64,000 nucleotides of DNA, from contig JAKFFF010000092.1 in the NCBI GenBank assembly GCA_036677145.1, forward strand, positions 47,662 to 111,661, in the 5' to 3' direction. Origin of the DNA: CADEED01 sp036677145. GTDB taxonomy: Bacteria > Pseudomonadota > Gammaproteobacteria > Steroidobacterales > Steroidobacteraceae. A model generated the notes under the pieces. That model had not been told where the DNA came from and ran no database searches. It was given only the letters and a program-made list of their open reading frames with translations. This document shows, piece by piece, positions 52,256 through 60,326 of this stretch (within the stretch, counting starts at the first letter, position 1; every line of letters begins with the position of its first letter). Position numbers and translations under genes: made by a program.

Positions 52256-53214
52256 AATACACCGACTACTACGCCGCGCTCGGCGTCGAACGCGGCGCGA
52301 GCCAGGATGAAATCAAGAAGGCGTATCGCCGGCTCGCGCAGAAGCATCACCCGGATGTGAACAAGGAGCCGGGCGCCGAGGCGAAATTCAAGGAAATCGC
52401 CGAGGCGTACCAGACTCTCAAGGATCCGGAGAAACGCGCGGCCTACGACGCACTCGGCACGCGCCCGCAGGGCGAGGAATTCCGCCCACCGCCGGACTGG
52501 ACCCGTCAGCACGGTGGCGCGGATCAATTCTCGTTCGAGGACATCGACTTCGCCGACCTGTTTTCGCGTTTCGGCGCGGGCGGCCGGCGAGGAGGCGCGG
52601 GCTTCGGAGGCGGCGATGGATCGATGCCCGGCCAGGACTTCGAGATCCCGGTCGAGATCAGCATCGAAGACGCTTTTCACGGCACGACACTCGCGCTCAA
52701 TCTTTCGATGCCCGAATACGACGCGACGGGGCGGCTGCAGCGTGTGCCGCGGCAGGTCAAGGCGCGCGTCGCGGCCGGCGCGGTCGACGGCCAGCGCCTG
52801 CGCCTGCCGGGCAAGGGCGCCAAGGGATTCAACGGCGGGCGCAATGGCGACCTCTATCTGGATATATCGCTGAAACCGCATCCGCTGTATCGCGCGGTGG
52901 ACCACGACCTGTACCTCGACCTGCCGCTCGCGCCCTGGGAAGCGGCGCTCGGCGCGTCCGTCGAGGTGCCGACACTCGCCGGCAATGTAAACCTGAAAAT
53001 CCCGGCCGGTACGTCCGCCGGCCGCAAGCTCAGGCTCGCGGGACGCGGGTTGCCGAAGCCGCGCGGCGGCGCCGGAGATCTAATCGCGGTGGCGCAGATC
53101 GTCGTCCCGGCGACGCTCAACGCGCGCGAACGTGAGCTCTACCAGGGATTGGCCGATGCCGCCGGATTCAATCCGCGCGAGAAGTTTGACCAGAAAGGAA
53201 AGGCCGGCGCATGA
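52252..53214 (+). CDS. cbpA: Curved-DNA-binding protein / DnaJ-class co-chaperone
   Basis: A 320-residue DnaJ-like protein. The J domain (residues 5-70) has the HPD motif at residues 33-35. A Gly/Phe linker follows at ~105-125, with the two C-terminal client domains after it and no zinc finger, as in CbpA. It stimulates DnaK and can bind nucleoid DNA. The overlap with cbpM (ATGA) shows the usual CbpA-CbpM pair. Confidence 0.95.
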   Translation: MKYTDYYAALGVERGASQDEIKKAYRRLAQKHHPDVNKEPGAEAKFKEIAEAYQTLKDPEKRAAYDALGTRPQGEEFRPPPDWTRQHGGADQFSFEDIDFADLFSRFGAGGRRGGAGFGGGDGSMPGQDFEIPVEISIEDAFHGTTLALNLSMPEYDATGRLQRVPRQVKARVAAGAVDGQRLRLPGKGAKGFNGGRNGDLYLDISLKPHPLYRAVDHDLYLDLPLAPWEAALGASVEVPTLAGNVNLKIPAGTSAGRKLRLAGRGLPKPRGGAGDLIAVAQIVVPATLNARERELYQGLADAAGFNPREKFDQKGKAGA

Positions 53215-53528
53215 GCAGCGAAGCCGAAGTATTCTGGCTCGACGAGCACCGGATAGTTAGTTTGCCGGAGCTGGCGGAATTCTCCGGGCTCACGGAGGCG
53301 GAGTTGCGCGAGCTCGTGCAGATCGGGGCGCTGCAGGCGAGCAGCCATGCCGGAGACACCTACGTATTCAGTGCACGCGTCGTGACCGTCGCGCGCACCG
53401 CCTGCCGGCTGCGTAATGAGCTCGAGCTGGATGTGCCGTCGTTGGGCGTGGCCCTGCGGCTGCTCGAACGGGTGCGGGACCTCGAAGGCGAACTGGCGCG
53501 CTTGCGCGCGTTATTGCCGCGCGGCTAA
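53211..53528 (+). CDS. cbpM: Chaperone modulatory protein CbpM
   Basis: A 105-residue MerR-like helical protein. Residues ~15-60 (SLPELAEFSGLTEAELRELVQIGAL) form the helix-turn-helix-like J-domain binding part, and the C-terminus is a coiled coil (LRLLERVRDLEGELARLRALL). It inhibits CbpA. A TAGTTAG site lies in the codons for IVS near residue 15. Its stop overlaps the convergent gene by 4 nt. Confidence 0.93.
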   Translation: MSSEAEVFWLDEHRIVSLPELAEFSGLTEAELRELVQIGALQASSHAGDTYVFSARVVTVARTACRLRNELELDVPSLGVALRLLERVRDLEGELARLRALLPRG

Positions 53529-54016
53529 CGAGCCTGGGGCAACTTTCCTTCCGGCGCGTTGTGCGGTGGATTGTCGCGGCCCGGACACTTCTCGTATTTC
53601 ACTCGTGACGCCTCCAGCATGTCGCGTCCCTCGCAGGAGAGCCACACCTCTTCCTGTACACCCAGCAGTCCGTCCAGCGCCTCTTCCACCACTGTGTCGA
53701 AGATTACGGACATCAAGCCCTCGACCGCGGGCGGGAATACGATTTCCTGCGAAGTCGGCTGTAGGGGCTGCTTCAAGACCGGAGGCGCCTCGACGGTTTC
53801 TACCTCGGTGATGAACGCGTCCTCGAGGGACGTGTTCCTGGTTTTCACCTCGTTCACCTGCACGACCTGCGCGTATTGCGTCTCCGCATTCTGTTGCACG
53901 ATCTTGCGGATTTCGGGACTGCGGATGTCGACGATCAGGTGCGCGGCCGCGGGCTCCTGCGCCCAGGCGGGCGACACGAGCGTTGCGGCAAACAACATCC
54001 ACGCGCGCGAATTCAT
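53525..54016 (-). CDS. Exported hypothetical protein, 163 aa
   Basis: A protein with a signal peptide (MNSRAWMLFAATLVSPAWA, cleavage near residue 19) and two Cys near the C-terminus (WLSCEGRD, YEKCPGRD) that may pair. No known family is recognised. It converges on cbpM with a 4-nt overlap and has a 123-nt gap to the fasciclin gene. Confidence 0.7.
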   Translation of the reverse strand: MNSRAWMLFAATLVSPAWAQEPAAAHLIVDIRSPEIRKIVQQNAETQYAQVVQVNEVKTRNTSLEDAFITEVETVEAPPVLKQPLQPTSQEIVFPPAVEGLMSVIFDTVVEEALDGLLGVQEEVWLSCEGRDMLEASRVKYEKCPGRDNPPHNAPEGKLPQAR

Positions 54017-54139
54017 GCCGGAAGATTATTCCGGCAACAGGGCCCAAACAAGGAATTCGTCGCAGTCCTGGCGCCGTGGGGCCGTTCAGGATCAGTTCAG
54101 ACTTGGCGGCGAGCAGTTAGGGCACGCCGTGGCCGCGCG

Positions 54140-54565
54140 TCAGGCCACCGCGGCGAGGCCGGACTTGACCGGCAAGAGGACGGCGTCGACCGCATGGATG
54201 ACGCCATTCGAGGCGCGCAGATCCGGATCAACGATTGTGGCGCCGTTGACGATGATGCGGCTGCCATCGAGTGTCACCCGCACCTGCGCTCCGTCGAGCG
54301 GTTTGAGCGGACCCGGCAGGATGTCGTTTGCTGCAAGTGCACCGGCCATGATGTGGTTGCGCAGGAACGGCCGCAGAGTGCCGGAGTCCTTCATCATCGC
54401 GTCGAGTGCGCCGGCGGGCAGGAGTCGGAAGGCATCATCAGTGGGCGCGAAGACCGTGTACTGCCCGGGCGAGCGCAGCATGTCGATGAGTGAGGCGGCC
54501 TTGAACGCGCTCAGCAGGATCCTGAAGTTGGCGGCCTGCGTCGCGACGTCGATGATGTTCTTCAT
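54140..54565 (-). CDS. Fasciclin (FAS1) domain protein
   Basis: A 141-residue protein that is one FAS1 domain: NIIDVATQAANFRILLSAFKAA, then H1 motif YTVFAPTDDAFRLLP, and the H2-like NGVIHAVDAVLLP at the end. FAS1 domains mediate adhesion in secreted proteins, but no signal peptide is visible from the ATG at 54565; the frame is open upstream to 54760 without a convincing signal either. It may be cytoplasmic or use another export route. It diverges from cioA. Confidence 0.88.
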   Translation of the reverse strand: MKNIIDVATQAANFRILLSAFKAASLIDMLRSPGQYTVFAPTDDAFRLLPAGALDAMMKDSGTLRPFLRNHIMAGALAANDILPGPLKPLDGAQVRVTLDGSRIIVNGATIVDPDLRASNGVIHAVDAVLLPVKSGLAAVA

Positions 54566-54738
54566 GTGTCCTGCTGTCTGTAGATTGTTGGGCGGCAGTA
54601 TGCGCGCATGGCGACGCCGGAACGGTGTATTGGCCAAATAAGACCAAACAGACACACCGGGCATCGGGCTGGCCGATCGTGGTGACAATAGTTCCTTGGG
54701 GAGAGTCCCGCGACGGTTGCCTGGGCTAAAATGCGCAC

Positions 54739-56175
54739 ATGTTCCAGGACGCCGACGCACTGCTGCTCGCTCGCATCCAGTTCGGTTTCACCGTCAGCTT
54801 CCATTTCATCTTTCCCGCCTTTTCGATCGGCCTGGCGAGTTTTCTCGCGGTGCTCGAAGCGCTGTGGCTCAAGACGGGCAAGTCGCTCTACCTGGATCTG
54901 TACAAATACTGGTTGAAGATTTTCGCGATCACGTTCGCGATGGGCGTGGTCTCCGGCATCGTGTTGTCGTATCAGTTCGGTACGAACTGGTCCGTCTTCT
55001 CGGACCGCGCCGGGCCGATCATCGGCCCGTTGATGGCTTATGAGGTGCTGACCGCCTTCTTCCTCGAAGCCGGCTTCCTCGGTGTCATGTTGTTCGGCAT
55101 GCAGAAGGTCGGCAAGCGGCTGCACTTCTTCGCGACGCTCATGGTGGCCGTCGGTACGTTCATCTCCGCGTTCTGGATCCTGTCGGTGAACAGCTGGATG
55201 CAGACGCCGGCCGGACACACGATCAATGCCGACGGGCAGTTCGTGCCCGCGGCCGGCTGGATCCCGATCATCTTCAATCCGAGTTTTCCGTATCGCCTCG
55301 TGCATACGGTGACGGCCGCCTATCTGACTACCGCGCTGTGTGTCGGCGCGGTGGGCGCCTGGCACCTGCTCAAGGATTCGGCGCAGCCGCATGCGCGCAA
55401 GATGTTTTCGATGGCGCTGTGGATGGCGGCGTTGGTCGCGCCCGTCCAGATATTCGTCGGCGACCTGCACGGGCTCAATACGCTCGAACACCAGCCCGCG
55501 AAAGTCATGGCGATGGAAGGACATTTCCGCAGCCACCCGGACGGCGCGCCGCTGATCCTGTTCGGGATTCCCGACGACGAAGCGCAACGCATGGACTACG
55601 CTGTCGAACTACCGAAGATCGGATCACTGATACTCAAGCACGATCTCGACGCGGCGCTGCCGGGACTCGATACCGTCGCGCCCGAGGACCGGCCATCGGT
55701 CGAAATGGTGTTCTGGTCCTTCCGCGTGATGGTCGGCCTGGGCCTGCTCATGCTGCTGCTGGGCATGTGCAGTCTCGCCGCGCGCGCCGCGGGCAAGCTG
55801 TACGACTGGCGCTGGCTCGCGCGCTTCGCGCTGTTCATGGGGCCCTCCGGATTCGTCGCGGTGATCGCCGGCTGGATCACGACCGAAGTCGGCCGGCAGC
55901 CGTACACGATTTACGGACTGATGCGCACCGCGGAGTCGGTGTCGCCACTCAACGCGCCCGCGGTCGCGACTTCGCTGATCGCATTCGTCATCGTGTATTT
56001 CGCCGTGTTCGGCATGGGAAGCTGGTACCTGCTTCGGCTGATGTCGCGAGCGCCTCAGCCGCACGAGCCGGATCCGCCGCACGCGCCTTCACACGCGGCC
56101 GGCATCACGCCCGCGCCCGCGTTCACGCCGCCCTCATTGACGCCGCCACGGGGCAAGGAGCCGACGCGTGGATAG
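54739..56175 (+). CDS. cioA: Cytochrome bd / cyanide-insensitive ubiquinol oxidase subunit I
   Basis: A 478-residue quinol oxidase subunit with nine membrane helices. Haem-ligand regions are present: ARIQFGFTVSFHFIFPAFSIG (in parts), the quinol-binding Q-loop around residues 245-300, and GWITTEVGRQPYTIYG. The Q-loop is short, as in CIO-type oxidases rather than long-Q-loop E. coli CydA. It carries electrons from ubiquinol to oxygen with high affinity. A Pro-rich tail follows. cioB overlaps its end by 8 nt. Confidence 0.95.
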   Translation: MFQDADALLLARIQFGFTVSFHFIFPAFSIGLASFLAVLEALWLKTGKSLYLDLYKYWLKIFAITFAMGVVSGIVLSYQFGTNWSVFSDRAGPIIGPLMAYEVLTAFFLEAGFLGVMLFGMQKVGKRLHFFATLMVAVGTFISAFWILSVNSWMQTPAGHTINADGQFVPAAGWIPIIFNPSFPYRLVHTVTAAYLTTALCVGAVGAWHLLKDSAQPHARKMFSMALWMAALVAPVQIFVGDLHGLNTLEHQPAKVMAMEGHFRSHPDGAPLILFGIPDDEAQRMDYAVELPKIGSLILKHDLDAALPGLDTVAPEDRPSVEMVFWSFRVMVGLGLLMLLLGMCSLAARAAGKLYDWRWLARFALFMGPSGFVAVIAGWITTEVGRQPYTIYGLMRTAESVSPLNAPAVATSLIAFVIVYFAVFGMGSWYLLRLMSRAPQPHEPDPPHAPSHAAGITPAPAFTPPSLTPPRGKEPTRG

Positions 56176-57172
56176 CACCATGCTCACGAACGTCTGGGCC
56201 GCGATCCTCGCGTTCGCCGTCTTCATGTATGTCGTCATGGACGGCTTCGATCTCGGCATCGGCATCCTGTTTCCGGTGTTCGGTGTCGGGCGCGAGCGCG
56301 ACATCGCGATGAATTCCATCGCGCCGGTGTGGGACGGCAACGAGACCTGGCTGGTGCTCGGCGGCGGCGGCCTGATGGCCGCGTTCCCGCTGGCGTATTC
56401 GATCATGCTGCCGGCGCTCTACGCGCCGCTGATCGCGATGTTGTTAGCCCTGGTGTTCCGAGGAGTCGCGTTCGAATTCCGCTGGCGCGATCCGGCGCAT
56501 CGCCCGATCTGGGACTTCGCCTTCACCGCGGGCTCGTTCGTCGCGGCATTCACGCAGGGGATCACGCTCGGCGCGGTGCTGCAGGGCATAACCGTCGAGG
56601 GCCGCGCGTATGGCGGGGGCTGGTGGGACTGGCTCACGCCGTTCAGCCTGCTCACGGGGGCGAGCGTGGTCGCGGGTTACTCGCTGCTCGGCGCGTGCTG
56701 GCTCAACTGGAAGACGGACGGCGAAACGCAGAAACATGCGCGCCGGCTGATGCGCATTCTCGCTCCGGTCACGCTGCTCGCGTTGCTGGCCGTCAGTCTC
56801 GCCACGCCATTTCTCGGGCAGGAATATTTCGATCGCTGGTTCGCGATGCCCGGCGTGTTGTTCACGGCGCAGGTGCCGTTGATCATCGCCATCCTGACGT
56901 GGCGCTTCGTACGCAGCCTGCGGCGGGATTACGAACTGGCGCCATTCGTGCTGACACTCGCGGTGTTCGGCGTGTCGTTCGTGGGCCTCGGCATCAGCAT
57001 GTATCCGTACCTCATCCCCAACAGCGTCACACTGCAGATGGCCGCGGCGCCCGAGTCGAGCCAGATCTTCATGCTCATCGGTACGGCGATTCTCGTGCCC
57101 CTGATCCTCGCGTACACCGCGTGGTCGTACTGGGTGTTCCGCGGCAAGGTCGGACACGAGGGATATCATTGA
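56168..57172 (+). CDS. cioB: Cytochrome bd / cyanide-insensitive oxidase subunit II
   Basis: A 334-residue membrane protein with eight to nine helices. The N-terminal VMDGFDLGIGILFP and GNETWLVLGGGGLMAAFP, and the later GLGISMYPYLIPNSVTL, are typical of CydB. It completes the oxidase. The GTG start overlaps cioA by 8 nt; ATG 56180 is an alternative. Confidence 0.95.
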   Translation: MDSTMLTNVWAAILAFAVFMYVVMDGFDLGIGILFPVFGVGRERDIAMNSIAPVWDGNETWLVLGGGGLMAAFPLAYSIMLPALYAPLIAMLLALVFRGVAFEFRWRDPAHRPIWDFAFTAGSFVAAFTQGITLGAVLQGITVEGRAYGGGWWDWLTPFSLLTGASVVAGYSLLGACWLNWKTDGETQKHARRLMRILAPVTLLALLAVSLATPFLGQEYFDRWFAMPGVLFTAQVPLIIAILTWRFVRSLRRDYELAPFVLTLAVFGVSFVGLGISMYPYLIPNSVTLQMAAAPESSQIFMLIGTAILVPLILAYTAWSYWVFRGKVGHEGYH

Positions 57173-57184
57173 CGGCGCATCGCG

Positions 57185-57298
57185 GTGAACACTGAGCCGA
57201 CATTGGGACGAAAACTCGGCTGGATGGCCCTCATCTGGGCCATCAGCGTCGCGGCGCTCGGAGTAGTTAGCCTGATCATCCGCTGGTGGATAAAGTAG
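57185..57298 (+). CDS. DUF2474 small membrane subunit of the bd oxidase
   Basis: A 37-residue protein starting with GTG 12 nt after cioB: a short polar N-terminus (MNTEPTLGRKLGW), one hydrophobic helix (LIWAISVAALGVVSLIIRW) and a basic end (WWIK). DUF2474 proteins of this size and pattern are found after cioB in many proteobacteria and correspond in position to CydX, which stabilises the haem site. It contains a TAGTTAG site in its VVS codons. Confidence 0.85.
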   Translation: MNTEPTLGRKLGWMALIWAISVAALGVVSLIIRWWIK

Positions 57299-57342
57299 CG
57301 GGTGCAGTCCCCATTTTGTCTTCAAAATCGGGGCTGCACCCG
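57299..57342. repeat. Hairpin after the cio operon (terminator or REP-like)
   Basis: CGGGTGCAG-TCCCC-ATTTTG (57299-57318) pairs with CAAAAT-CGGGG-CTGCACCCG (57323-57342) around TCTT, with one offset base. TTT follows. It could end the cioAB transcript. The CCCC/GGGG centre recalls the hairpins at 821-857 and 48224-48252. Confidence 0.7.
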
Positions 57343-57365
57343 TTTCCACCTCGACGGAGCAGCTG

Positions 57366-58085
57366 ATGAATCTCAATAGTGTCCCCTACGCCCTCGGCGC
57401 AATCCTGTTAGGCCTCGTCGGCATCGCATTCCACGATTTCGCGCTGCAGTGGCAGCAGGTGCCGGCCGCAATCCCGCGCGTGCCGTATGCATACCTGAGC
57501 GCGGCGATCCTGCTGATCGCCGGCTGCGCATTGCTGCTGCGGCGCTACGAGCGCAGCGGCGCGCTGGCGCTCACGGTGTTCTTCGGGTTCTGGGTTATCG
57601 CGCTGCATCTGCCGGTCGCGTTTGCCTCATGGCGGCACATCGGCACCTGGAACGGCCCCGCGGAAATCACGCTGCTCACGATGGGCGGTCTCGCGTTGTG
57701 GTCCGCCGGCGCGGGTCCCGCGCGGCGCACGCTGCAACTCGTGGCGCGAATTCTTGCCGGCGTGAGCGCCATCGTGTTCGGCTGCGCGCATTTCAACTAC
57801 ATCGATTTCACCGCGACGTTCGTGCCGGCGTGGATTCCGCCGTCGCAGACGTTCTGGGCCTGGGCAACGGGCGCCGGTCATCTCGCGGCGGGTCTCGCGC
57901 TCGTGAGCGGTATCCGCGCACGGCTCGCCGCGGCCTGTCTCGCGGGTATGATGGCCTCGTTCGTCCTGCTGGTGCACATTCCGCGCGTGATCAATGCGCC
58001 CGACCAGCACGCGGAGTGGCTCATGCTGGGCTTCTCGACTTCGCTGGCGGGAGCCGCGTGGCTCGTCAGGAAATATTCGACGTGA
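57366..58085 (+). CDS. DoxX-like membrane protein, unassigned
   Basis: A 239-residue protein with seven or so hydrophobic segments (MNLNSVPYALGAILLGLVGIA at the N-terminus, shown in part). GHLAAGLALVSGIRARLAAACLAGMMAS resembles the DoxX/DUF-type four-helix repeat. It may respond to redox or sulfur stress, but this is only a fold-level guess. yheU follows after 10 nt. Confidence 0.75.
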   Translation: MNLNSVPYALGAILLGLVGIAFHDFALQWQQVPAAIPRVPYAYLSAAILLIAGCALLLRRYERSGALALTVFFGFWVIALHLPVAFASWRHIGTWNGPAEITLLTMGGLALWSAGAGPARRTLQLVARILAGVSAIVFGCAHFNYIDFTATFVPAWIPPSQTFWAWATGAGHLAAGLALVSGIRARLAAACLAGMMASFVLLVHIPRVINAPDQHAEWLMLGFSTSLAGAAWLVRKYST

Positions 58086-58095
58086 AGAGGATGAT

Positions 58096-58347
58096 TTGAA
58101 CGCAGGCGATGACAGTTCTCCGCTGCCTCCCATCGTCGTTCCGCACACGGAACTGTCGGCCGATGCGTTGAACGGTGTCATCGAGTCGTTCGTGTTGCGC
58201 GAAGGAACCGACTACGGCGAACGCGACGTGCCGTTCGAGACCAAGGTGCAGCAGGTCCGGCGCCAGCTCGAGCGGCGCGAAGCGGAGATCGTGTTCGATC
58301 CGAACACCGAATCCATCGCCATCCTCGTCAGGCGCCCCGGCGGCTAA
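58096..58347 (+). CDS. yheU: YheU family protein (UPF0270)
   Basis: An 83-residue protein. Its centre, LNGVIESFVLREGTDYGE, aligns closely with E. coli YheU (LENLIESFVLREGTDYGE), and the KVQQVRRQLERREAEIVFD part fits as well. Function is unknown. TTG at 58096 with GAAGAGGA upstream is the likely start. The stop lies in a CTAACTA motif. Confidence 0.92.
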   Translation: MNAGDDSSPLPPIVVPHTELSADALNGVIESFVLREGTDYGERDVPFETKVQQVRRQLERREAEIVFDPNTESIAILVRRPGG

Positions 58348-58409
58348 CTAACCGGACTGCCGCAGCGCAATAGACCGGAGTATCCTCCAACCAGGGAGGA
58401 CTCCAGTAC

Positions 58410-60326
58410 ATGGCGGGACGCGACGTCTCGTGGCGCGACAAGCTGCGCTACCGGTTCGAGAACACCTTGTCCAAGGGGACGATCGCCATCATCGGATGGC
58501 TCGCGTTGCTGTCCCTCGCCATCGTCGTGCTGGCCTCGCTCATCCTCGCGGGCATGCGTGTCGGGCAGGACCCATCCGACCACGAACATCCTTTCGGCTT
58601 CTTCGAGGGCGCCTGGCAGGCGATGCTGCGTACGCTCGATCCCGGCGTCGTCGCCGGCGACAACGGTTGGCAGCTTCGTCTGCTCATGATGCTGGTGACC
58701 ATCGGCGGCATCTTCATCGTCAGCATCCTGATCGGCACGATCACCTCGGGTCTCGAGTCGCGCCTCGCGGAACTGCGCAAGGGTCGCTCGCGGGTCATCG
58801 AGAAGGACTTCACGCTGATCCTCGGCTGGTCGAGCAAGGTGTATTCGATCATCGGCGAGTTGCTGATCGCGAACTCGAACCAGAAAGATCCCTGCATCGT
58901 GATCCTCGCCGAGCGCGACAAGATCGAGATGGAGGATGACATCCGCGCGAAGTTTCCGAGCACCGCCAATACGAGAGTGATCTGCCGCAGCGGCAATCCG
59001 CTCGATCTCGACGACCTCGCGGTGGTGGACCCGCACTCGGCGCGCTCGATCATCGCGCTCGCGCCGGAGAATGAGAATCCCGACATCCACGTCATCAAGT
59101 CGGTGCTTGCGATCACCAACAATCCGGAGCGCAAGACGGAGCCGTATCACATCGTCGCGGAAATCCACGCGCCGCGGAATCTCGAAGCGGCGGCGCTGGT
59201 CGGCGGCAAGGAAGCGATCTACGTGCAGGGCGAAGACCTGATCGCACGCGTAACAGCGCAGACCTGCCGCCAGTCCGGCCTCTCGGTCGTCTACACCGAA
59301 CTACTCGATTTCGACGGCGCGGAAATCTACTTCAAATCCGAGCCGGCGCTCGCGGGCCGCACGTATCGCGAGGTGATCGCGGCGTACGAAGACTCGACGG
59401 TCATGGGCATCATGCGCGGCAGCGACGGCGAGGTGTTCATCAACCCGCCGATGGACACGCCTTTCGCCAGCGGCGACAGCGTCATCGCCATCGCGGAGGA
59501 CGACGACACGCTCGTATTGCGCCCCGATGCGGGCGGTGGTTTGCCGGACACGGGCGCGCTGTCGCATCGCGAACGCCTGCCCGCCGCGCCCGAACGCATC
59601 CTCATCCTCGGCTGGAACGGCAAGGCGCAGGCGATTATCGAAGAACTCGACAACTACGTCGCGCCCGGCTCTGAAACCATCGTGATCTGCCGGCAGGATG
59701 GTGTGCGTGACACGCTGGTGAGCGTCGCCAAACGCATGCAACGCCAGAAGGTGCGTTTCGCCGACGGGGACATCACACACGCCGCGACGCTGGCCGCCGT
59801 CAAGGCCGCATCCTTCGAACACGTGATCCTGCTCAGCTACAACGATCTGCCGATCCAGGAGGCCGATGCGAAGACGCTGATCACGCTGCTGCACCTGCGC
59901 AACCTGGCCGACGCCGCGGGCACGCGGCTGTCGATCGTCAGCGAGATGATGGATATCCGCAATCGCGCGCTCGCGCAGATCGCACGCGCGGATGACTTCA
60001 TCGTCAGCGACAAGCTCGTGAGCCTCATGATGTCGCAGCTGTCGGAGAACAGGCATCTCGAAAAGGTGTTCAAGGTGCTGTTCAGCTCCGAGGGCAGCGA
60101 GATATACATCCGCCCCATGACCGATTACATCAAGCTTGGAACATCGGTGGACTTCTACACCGTGCTCGAAGCGGCCGCCCAGCGCGGCGAGACTGCGATC
60201 GGCTACCGGATCATGAAATACTCCGACGACAAGACACGCGGCTACGGCGTGAACGTCAACCCGAAGAAATCGGAGAAACACATGTTTACGGAACACGACA
60301 AGATCGTGGTGCTCGCGGAGGACTGA
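58410..60326 (+). CDS. CASTOR/POLLUX-type ion channel with RCK/TrkA-N domains
   Basis: A 638-residue membrane protein homologous to plant CASTOR/POLLUX (DMI1) channels. Two to three N-terminal helices surround a pore-loop region (GFFEGAWQAMLRTLDPG), followed by VTIGGIFIVSILIGTITSGLE. Two cytoplasmic RCK-like Rossmann repeats follow, starting FTLILGWSSKVYSIIGELL and ERILILGWNGKAQAIIEEL. Plant members gate nuclear-envelope cation flux; bacterial roles are unclear. Its last base is shared with the beta-lactamase ATG (TGATG). Confidence 0.92.
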   Translation: MAGRDVSWRDKLRYRFENTLSKGTIAIIGWLALLSLAIVVLASLILAGMRVGQDPSDHEHPFGFFEGAWQAMLRTLDPGVVAGDNGWQLRLLMMLVTIGGIFIVSILIGTITSGLESRLAELRKGRSRVIEKDFTLILGWSSKVYSIIGELLIANSNQKDPCIVILAERDKIEMEDDIRAKFPSTANTRVICRSGNPLDLDDLAVVDPHSARSIIALAPENENPDIHVIKSVLAITNNPERKTEPYHIVAEIHAPRNLEAAALVGGKEAIYVQGEDLIARVTAQTCRQSGLSVVYTELLDFDGAEIYFKSEPALAGRTYREVIAAYEDSTVMGIMRGSDGEVFINPPMDTPFASGDSVIAIAEDDDTLVLRPDAGGGLPDTGALSHRERLPAAPERILILGWNGKAQAIIEELDNYVAPGSETIVICRQDGVRDTLVSVAKRMQRQKVRFADGDITHAATLAAVKAASFEHVILLSYNDLPIQEADAKTLITLLHLRNLADAAGTRLSIVSEMMDIRNRALAQIARADDFIVSDKLVSLMMSQLSENRHLEKVFKVLFSSEGSEIYIRPMTDYIKLGTSVDFYTVLEAAAQRGETAIGYRIMKYSDDKTRGYGVNVNPKKSEKHMFTEHDKIVVLAED

